Shown here: positions 6,119 through 9,274 of the stretch, piece by piece
How positions within the stretch are numbered: position 1 is the first letter of the stretch
Layout: every line of letters begins with the position of its first letter
Translations under genes and position numbers: made by a program
Notes under the pieces: generated by a model
What the model was told of the DNA's origin: nothing
The model's database searches: none
Seen by the model: only the letters and a program-made list of their open reading frames with translations
Source: Palsa-506 sp050013415
GTDB taxonomy: Bacteria; Actinomycetota; Actinomycetes; Streptosporangiales; Streptosporangiaceae
Length of the DNA stretch: 9,274 nt
Assembly (NCBI GenBank): GCA_050013415.1
Contig: JBEKFH010000175.1
Span: 1 to 9,274 of the forward strand
Direction of reading: 5' to 3'

Positions 6119-6125
6119 ATTGTCC

Positions 6126-6815
6126 ATGACGACCGAGGCTGCGCATCCGGGAGACGAACCGCAACGGCTGCTGTCGACCACGCGCGAGCTCGCGCAGCGG
6201 GTGCGCAAGCAGCAGCGCGCGACCTGGTTTCCCCTGCTGGTGCTCGCGGCACTGGCCTTCGCCTCCATCCCCGTCCGGCGCTACAGCGGCCACCACCTGG
6301 ACTGCCTGGCCGTACCGGGCGGCAGAGTCTGCCGGGCCTACTCAGACGCGGACTTCGTGTACTGGCCGATTGCGCTGGTGCTGGCCTACGTGGTGATCGC
6401 GGCCTTCTACATCCGCCGCTCCCGGGCCCGTGGCATCGGTACCCGCGTGCGGCCGTACGCCATCGCCGGGATCATCGCCGTGGTGGCGCTGACCGGCGTG
6501 GCGCTCTGGGAACTGCACAGTCCCTCGGCCGGCCAGAACCTGATGGGACTGGCCGGCTGGCCGTACCGGCTGGCTAGCCCGGGGGCCGCCATCGGGCTCG
6601 CGCTGCTGGTGCTGGCCTGGGCGGAACGCAACCGCGCCCTGCTCCTGCTGACCCTCGCCTACATCGCAGCGGTGCTGGTGCCCATCACCTTCGGCCCGGT
6701 CGGGCACAACCCCCCCTGGTACTCCCTTCCGCTCGCCCTCCAGGGCACCGTGCTGCTGCTCGGCGGCATCGGCTTCGCCCTGGCCCAGCGACCGCTCCGG
6801 TCACGTGCGCCATGA
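6126..6815 (+). CDS. Six-helix integral membrane protein paired with an HTH_34 regulator
   Basis: The 229-residue protein has a charged cytoplasmic N-terminus rich in Arg and Gln, then about six membrane helices near residues 34-50, 77-96, 110-130, 151-167, 171-190 and 200-221. The loop after helix 1 carries Cys60 and Cys69, which could form a disulfide outside the cell. I know of no transport signature or catalytic motif in it. The ATG at 6126 lies seven bases after a -10-like TAACCT, which argues for a leaderless start; the TTG at 6120 would add only two residues. Its stop overlaps the regulator start as ATGA, so the two are coupled. Membrane protein plus small winged-helix regulator is a recurring actinobacterial pair, but the role is not established. 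Confidence 0.9.
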   Translation: MTTEAAHPGDEPQRLLSTTRELAQRVRKQQRATWFPLLVLAALAFASIPVRRYSGHHLDCLAVPGGRVCRAYSDADFVYWPIALVLAYVVIAAFYIRRSRARGIGTRVRPYAIAGIIAVVALTGVALWELHSPSAGQNLMGLAGWPYRLASPGAAIGLALLVLAWAERNRALLLLTLAYIAAVLVPITFGPVGHNPPWYSLPLALQGTVLLLGGIGFALAQRPLRSRAP

Positions 6816-7144
6816 CCGGCCATCCCGCCAACGGGCTTGACGACACCGTCCACCAGCGTGTCCGGCTCGGCATCCTGACCATCGCGCACGAGGCAGTGCG
6901 AGTCGAGTTCAGTTACCTGCGCAGCAACCTGGAGCTCACCGCAGGGAACCTCTCCCAGCACCTCGGGGTGCTGGAAAGCGCCGGGCTCATCACTATCGAG
7001 AAGGGCTACGCGGGAAAACGCGCTCGCACGTGGGTGACCCTCACGAAAGCAGGCCAGGCCGCCCTCGCCGAGGAGATCACCCAGCTCAAGCGCCTGATCA
7101 GCCAGATCGAGCGCGCCGGCACGCCGCCGCAGGAGCCGTCCTAG
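6812..7144 (+). CDS. HTH_34-type winged-helix transcriptional regulator
   Basis: The 110-residue protein is almost entirely a winged helix-turn-helix domain. It begins LDDTVHQRVRLGILTIAHE (about 9-27), continues with FSYLRSNLELTAGNLSQHLGVLE, where GNLSQHLGVLE is the recognition helix, and has a basic wing around EKGYAGKRARTWVTLT (63-78) and a C-terminal helix likely to pair the dimer. This matches the PF13601 pattern, related to ArsR and MarR repressors. No metal-binding cysteines are present, so metal sensing of the ArsR type is unlikely. The start overlaps the stop of the membrane protein as ATGA. The dyad at the operon promoter is its probable target. Confidence 0.93.
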   Translation: MTGHPANGLDDTVHQRVRLGILTIAHEAVRVEFSYLRSNLELTAGNLSQHLGVLESAGLITIEKGYAGKRARTWVTLTKAGQAALAEEITQLKRLISQIERAGTPPQEPS

Positions 7145-7241
7145 CGCCTACGCAGGTTCGGATTCCACGAGCCGTCGTCCTTGAACAGGCACTGCGACCG
7201 CTGAACACAAGCCTACCCAGGACCTCTAAGCCTGATAGGAG

Positions 7242-7739
7242 TCAGCCGGCGGCAAGGTTGCGCTGATACCAGGTTCCTGACTTACCGCCCAGGTCAGCCG
7301 GGCCGGCCGGGCCAACAGGGACGAACCCGGCCTTGGCCAGCACCTTCTGCGACGCGGCATTGTCGTGGGAGGTGGCTGCCCGGAGTGCGCGGAGCCCATG
7401 TCCTGCCGCGGCCACCTGGCACAGGTCCCGGACGGTCGCGGTCGCCACGCCGTGGCCTGCGACGTGCTGCGCGACCCGGTAGCCAAGCTCAGCAGTGCCA
7501 TCCTCGAAGCGGTACAGGTTGAACCGGCCCAGGACCGAGCCATCCTCGGCGACGAGGACGTAGAAGGCGCCGATGCCGGCCTCCTGCTCGGCCAGCAGCG
7601 CGCTGTACCGCTCGGTGAACTGGTCGAAGAACTCATCGCCCCGGTCGGAGATCGAGGCAGCGAAATAAGCGCGGTTCGCCAGTTCGAAGGCCAGGACCGC
7701 CGGGGCATGGTCGGCTCGCAGGCGCTGCAACTCGGGCAC
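7242..7739 (-). CDS. GNAT family N-acetyltransferase, RimJ/RimL-like
   Basis: The 165-residue protein carries the acetyl-CoA fold of the GNAT superfamily. FYVLVAEDGSVLGRFNLYRF (about 59-78) forms the central strands. ELGYRVAQHVAGHGVATATV (84-103) is motif A, with the pyrophosphate loop Q-x-x-A-G-H-G-V-A. SHDNAASQKVLAKAGFVPVG (124-143) is motif B, with the conserved Asn127 and Ser130. The layout is that of the RimJ/RimL group, which acetylate protein N-termini or small amines; the substrate cannot be read from sequence. The GTG at 7737-7739 has no ribosome site but lies six bases after a -10-like TAGAGT, so a leaderless message is likely. It is convergent with the regulator and lies just past tRNA-Ile. 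Confidence 0.93.
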   Translation of the reverse strand: MPELQRLRADHAPAVLAFELANRAYFAASISDRGDEFFDQFTERYSALLAEQEAGIGAFYVLVAEDGSVLGRFNLYRFEDGTAELGYRVAQHVAGHGVATATVRDLCQVAAAGHGLRALRAATSHDNAASQKVLAKAGFVPVGPAGPADLGGKSGTWYQRNLAAG

Positions 7740-7745
7740 CGCCCG

Positions 7746-7751
7746 ACTCTA
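7746..7751 (-). promoter_or_regulatory. -10 element of the acetyltransferase gene, leaderless
   Basis: TAGAGT on the minus strand ends six bases before the GTG start, which fits a leaderless transcript. No convincing -35 is present at 16-18 bases. A short GCAC/GTGC dyad (7760-7771) occupies part of the upstream region and could instead end the tRNA transcript, since TCTTT follows it. Confidence 0.4.
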
Positions 7752-7787
7752 CCCAAAGAGCACGCTAGTGCGCGGCGGTGCTATGAG

Positions 7788-7820
7788 CTGGGAGGACTTG
7801 GGTGGGCCTGGGAGGACTTG
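7788..7820. repeat. 13-bp direct duplication of the tRNA-Ile 3' portion
   Basis: CTGGGAGGACTTG occurs at 7808-7820, inside the T-arm and acceptor end of the tRNA gene, and again at 7788-7800, just beyond its 3' end, 20 bases away. The outer copy is not part of any tRNA. It could be a slippage product or a trace of integration at the tRNA 3' end. Confidence 0.75.
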
Positions 7821-7876
7821 AACCTCCGACCTCTTCCTTATCAGGGAAGCGCTCTAACCGGCTGAGCTACAGGCCC
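7803..7876 (-). tRNA. tRNA-Ile (GAT anticodon)
   Basis: The acceptor stem pairs GGGCCTG with CAGGCCC over seven base pairs. The D arm is AGCTCAGCCGGTTAGAGC, the anticodon loop CTGATAA gives GAT, and the T arm contains GGTTCAAGTCC. The discriminator base is A. The next bases read CCC, so CCA is not encoded and must be added after transcription. A tRNA-Ile downstream of gyrA and the DUF3566 gene is usual in actinomycetes. Many of them carry tRNA-Ala soon after; none is seen in the 7.8 kb that follow here. Confidence 0.97.
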
Positions 7877-7917
7877 TCGGGGTACGGCAGGCACCGCGAA
7901 TCGGCCGCCGCCGCGCT

Positions 7918-7923
7918 AGATTA
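7918..7923 (-). promoter_or_regulatory. Possible -10 element of tRNA-Ile
   Basis: TAATCT on the minus strand lies 42 bases before the mature 5' end of the tRNA and between the DUF3566 stop and the tRNA. No clear -35 stands at the right distance, and co-transcription with the upstream gene is equally possible. Confidence 0.25.
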
Positions 7924-7945
7924 CCGCAAGGCGCCCGCCGCTGCG

Positions 7946-8722
7946 TCAGTCCGTCTCCCTGAGCGTGACCTCGATGCCGCCGGCCACGTGGGTGACCAGG
8001 TTGTAGATCACGGCGCCTACCGTGGAGAGCGCGGTGATCAGGATGACGTTGACAGCGCCGATGAGCATCGTGTAGCCGAGAATCCTGGAGGCGGAGAACC
8101 AGTTGCTGGCCTTCACCCCGGGGGAATCCTTGCCGGACGTCACGTTCTCGATCGACGTCTCGATCGAGTGGAAGACCCCGAGCCTGGACAGGACGAAGTA
8201 GAGCGCGGCCACCGCGACGAAGAGCACGACCCAGCCGACGAGCGAGATCATGAAGCTGAACTTCATGACCGACCAGGGTTCCAGCCTGACCACCGCGAGC
8301 TGGGCCCGGCGGGGCGGCGTGCCGTTCTGTGCCTGCCGGGGCGCCTGGACCTGCATGACCTTCGGCGGCTTCGGCGGCTTGGGCGCCTTCGGGGCCTTCG
8401 GTTCCTTGGGCGCCTTGGGAGCCTTCCCCGGCCTCGTCAGGACCCCGAGCGCGGACGCCACCGTGCCTGCGGCGGCCGACGAGGTCGGGATCGCGGCGGG
8501 ATAGGGCAGCGACGCCGGTGCCGCCGGGCCGGGCGCTACCTCGCCGCCCGGCGGGAAGTGGGTCACGTCGGCGGGCTTTCCGGCCAGTGCGGAGGGCCGC
8601 TGTCCGTCGTCCGACGGCTCATCCTGCGCCTGGTCCTGGTCTCCGGCAGCCCCCTCGGGCAGCCACGACTGTGGCTCCACGCGGTGATCCACGTCGTCCT
8701 CCTCCGGAAAGTTGCCTGTCAC
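7946..8722 (-). CDS. DUF3566 membrane protein downstream of gyrA
   Basis: The product has 258 residues from the GTG at 8720-8722. The N-terminal 99 residues are acidic and Ala/Pro-rich and look disordered. Seven Lys-x-Pro tripeptides follow at residues 100-121. The C-terminal third is the DUF3566 domain: AVVRLEPWSVMKFSF, a membrane helix at about 157-178, a periplasmic loop with SIETSIENVTSG, and a second helix at about 214-242 leading to IYNLVTHVAGGIEVTL at the end. The family is found next to gyrA in Actinobacteria and has no settled function. An in-frame ATG at 8836 would add 38 residues with low-complexity Arg/Gly/Cys content that I judge non-coding, so the start is the uncertain part. 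Confidence 0.92.
   Translation of the reverse strand: MTGNFPEEDDVDHRVEPQSWLPEGAAGDQDQAQDEPSDDGQRPSALAGKPADVTHFPPGGEVAPGPAAPASLPYPAAIPTSSAAAGTVASALGVLTRPGKAPKAPKEPKAPKAPKPPKPPKVMQVQAPRQAQNGTPPRRAQLAVVRLEPWSVMKFSFMISLVGWVVLFVAVAALYFVLSRLGVFHSIETSIENVTSGKDSPGVKASNWFSASRILGYTMLIGAVNVILITALSTVGAVIYNLVTHVAGGIEVTLRETD
8360..8425 (-). repeat. Lys-x-Pro coding repeat, 9-bp period
   Basis: Seven consecutive KAP, KEP or KPP tripeptides plus a closing Lys are encoded by 9-bp units within the DUF3566 gene. The region is strongly basic beside an acidic N-terminal segment, suggesting an extended linker next to the membrane or to nucleic acid. Confidence 0.8.
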
Positions 8723-8933
8723 GAGGTTATCCCCAGATGACCGGTGCCTGTCCGTGCGAGCCCGGCATTCGCTCGCGCCGCCACCTAATAGACGCCGCAG
8801 GCCCGCGCATCGTTGCGTGCAGCCGGCCGCTCTCATCGCGGCATGCCCCTGCGTAACTGAACGTTGCCAGAAGAATGCTCACCGCACCCATAGAACGGCC
8901 GTCGTCAGCAAAGCGCTCAGCGCCCCGCGGGAA
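8723..8933. other. Intergenic region between gyrA and the DUF3566 gene
   Basis: These 211 bases hold no convincing RNA gene or hairpin with a U tract. If the DUF3566 start is instead the ATG at 8836, the region shrinks to 97 bases. I see no clear promoter. Confidence 0.5.
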
Positions 8934-9274
8934 TCAATCGTCATCGTCCTGCCGGGCACCGGGGCCGGTCTCGGCCGAGTGCGGGTCGGCGGCGCCGGGG
9001 ACGTCCCCGGCGGCAGCCTCCGGGCCGGTCTCGGCAGCAGCCTCCGCGGGAGTCACGGCGGCCGTCCCGTCAACGGCCGCTGCGTCCTCGCCGGATCCGT
9101 CCACGCCGGATCCGTCGTCGCCGGATCCATCGTCAGCGGATCCGTCGTCCGCAGCATCGCCGACGCCCGACTCGGCGTTACGGGCGATGGCCACCAGGCT
9201 CTGCCCTTCCGCCAGGTTCATCAGCCGGACGCCCATGGTCTGCCGGCCCGACAGCTTGATCTGGTCCGCCGCGG
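8934..9274 (-). CDS. gyrA: DNA gyrase subunit A, C-terminal end (5' part outside window)
   Basis: The last 113 codons of GyrA are present. The segment begins AADQIKLSGRQTMGVRLMNL, which is the final blade of the DNA-wrapping beta-pinwheel domain, and continues EGQSLVAIARNAE, the end of the folded domain in actinobacterial GyrA. A disordered acidic tail of about 85 residues follows, ending in four Asp residues. GyrA forms the A2B2 gyrase that introduces negative supercoils using ATP. Acidic tails are known in this subunit and can tune DNA wrapping. The stop is TGA at 8934-8936. The identification rests on the last blade plus the downstream DUF3566 and tRNA-Ile genes. Confidence 0.95.
   Translation of the reverse strand, partial: AADQIKLSGRQTMGVRLMNLAEGQSLVAIARNAESGVGDAADDGSADDGSGDDGSGVDGSGEDAAAVDGTAAVTPAEAAAETGPEAAAGDVPGAADPHSAETGPGARQDDDD
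9090..9149 (-). repeat. Four 15-bp tandem units in the GyrA tail
   Basis: Units at 9090, 9105, 9120 and 9135 each contain GCGGATCC or CCGGATCC and encode DDGSA, DDGSG, DDGSG and VDGSG-like pentapeptides. The period keeps the reading frame, so copy number can vary without breaking the gene. Confidence 0.8.

Noticed and set aside
7365..7865. Plus-strand ORFs ending or starting over the tRNA (with 7802-8740)
   Set aside because: Peptides such as WEDLNLRPLPYQGSALTG and GLEPPTSSLSGKRSNRLSYRP are well-known false translations of antisense tRNA sequence.

Overview
The window looks like ordinary chromosome of a high-GC actinomycete. The signs are strongly GC-biased codons, GTG starts, apparently leaderless genes, and a gyrA end followed by a DUF3566 membrane protein and tRNA-Ile, an arrangement typical of Actinobacteria. 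The genus cannot be fixed from the sequence. A Streptosporangiales or Streptomyces-like relative is a guess.

Left part (1-3027, all minus strand): a tight operon. In transcription order it holds an 88-aa protein of unknown function, a MoxR-type AAA+ ATPase (CoxD-like), a CoxE-type von Willebrand A protein, a 98-aa unknown protein and a partial protein that I read as a divergent GIY-YIG-like fold. The last four overlap or nearly touch. MoxR ATPases paired with VWA proteins usually act as chaperones that insert or activate metal cofactors, as CoxD/CoxE do for CO dehydrogenase. No client enzyme is visible here. This is the part of the window with most unexplained biology.

Middle (3107-5741, minus strand): a hairpin, a soluble hybrid histidine kinase (PAS, HisKA, HATPase, REC), an intergenic patch with palindromes and four 15-bp tandem units, and a DUF664/DinB-type putative metal-binding protein. 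Twin 11-bp repeats lie upstream of the latter.

Plus-strand block (5826-7144): a 67-aa membrane protein, then an overlapping two-gene operon of a six-helix membrane protein and a small HTH_34 winged-helix regulator. A TTACA-N8-TGTAA dyad overlaps the promoter, so autoregulation is likely.

Right part (7242-9274, minus strand): a GNAT acetyltransferase that appears leaderless, tRNA-Ile(GAT) with a 13-bp copy of its 3' portion just downstream, the DUF3566 protein with a Lys-x-Pro repeat, and the C-terminus of GyrA with a repeat-built acidic tail. The acetyltransferase, regulator and small-protein block just past tRNA-Ile could be accessory material beside a tRNA integration site, but no integrase is visible. 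I found no CRISPR array, insertion sequence or clear defence system.
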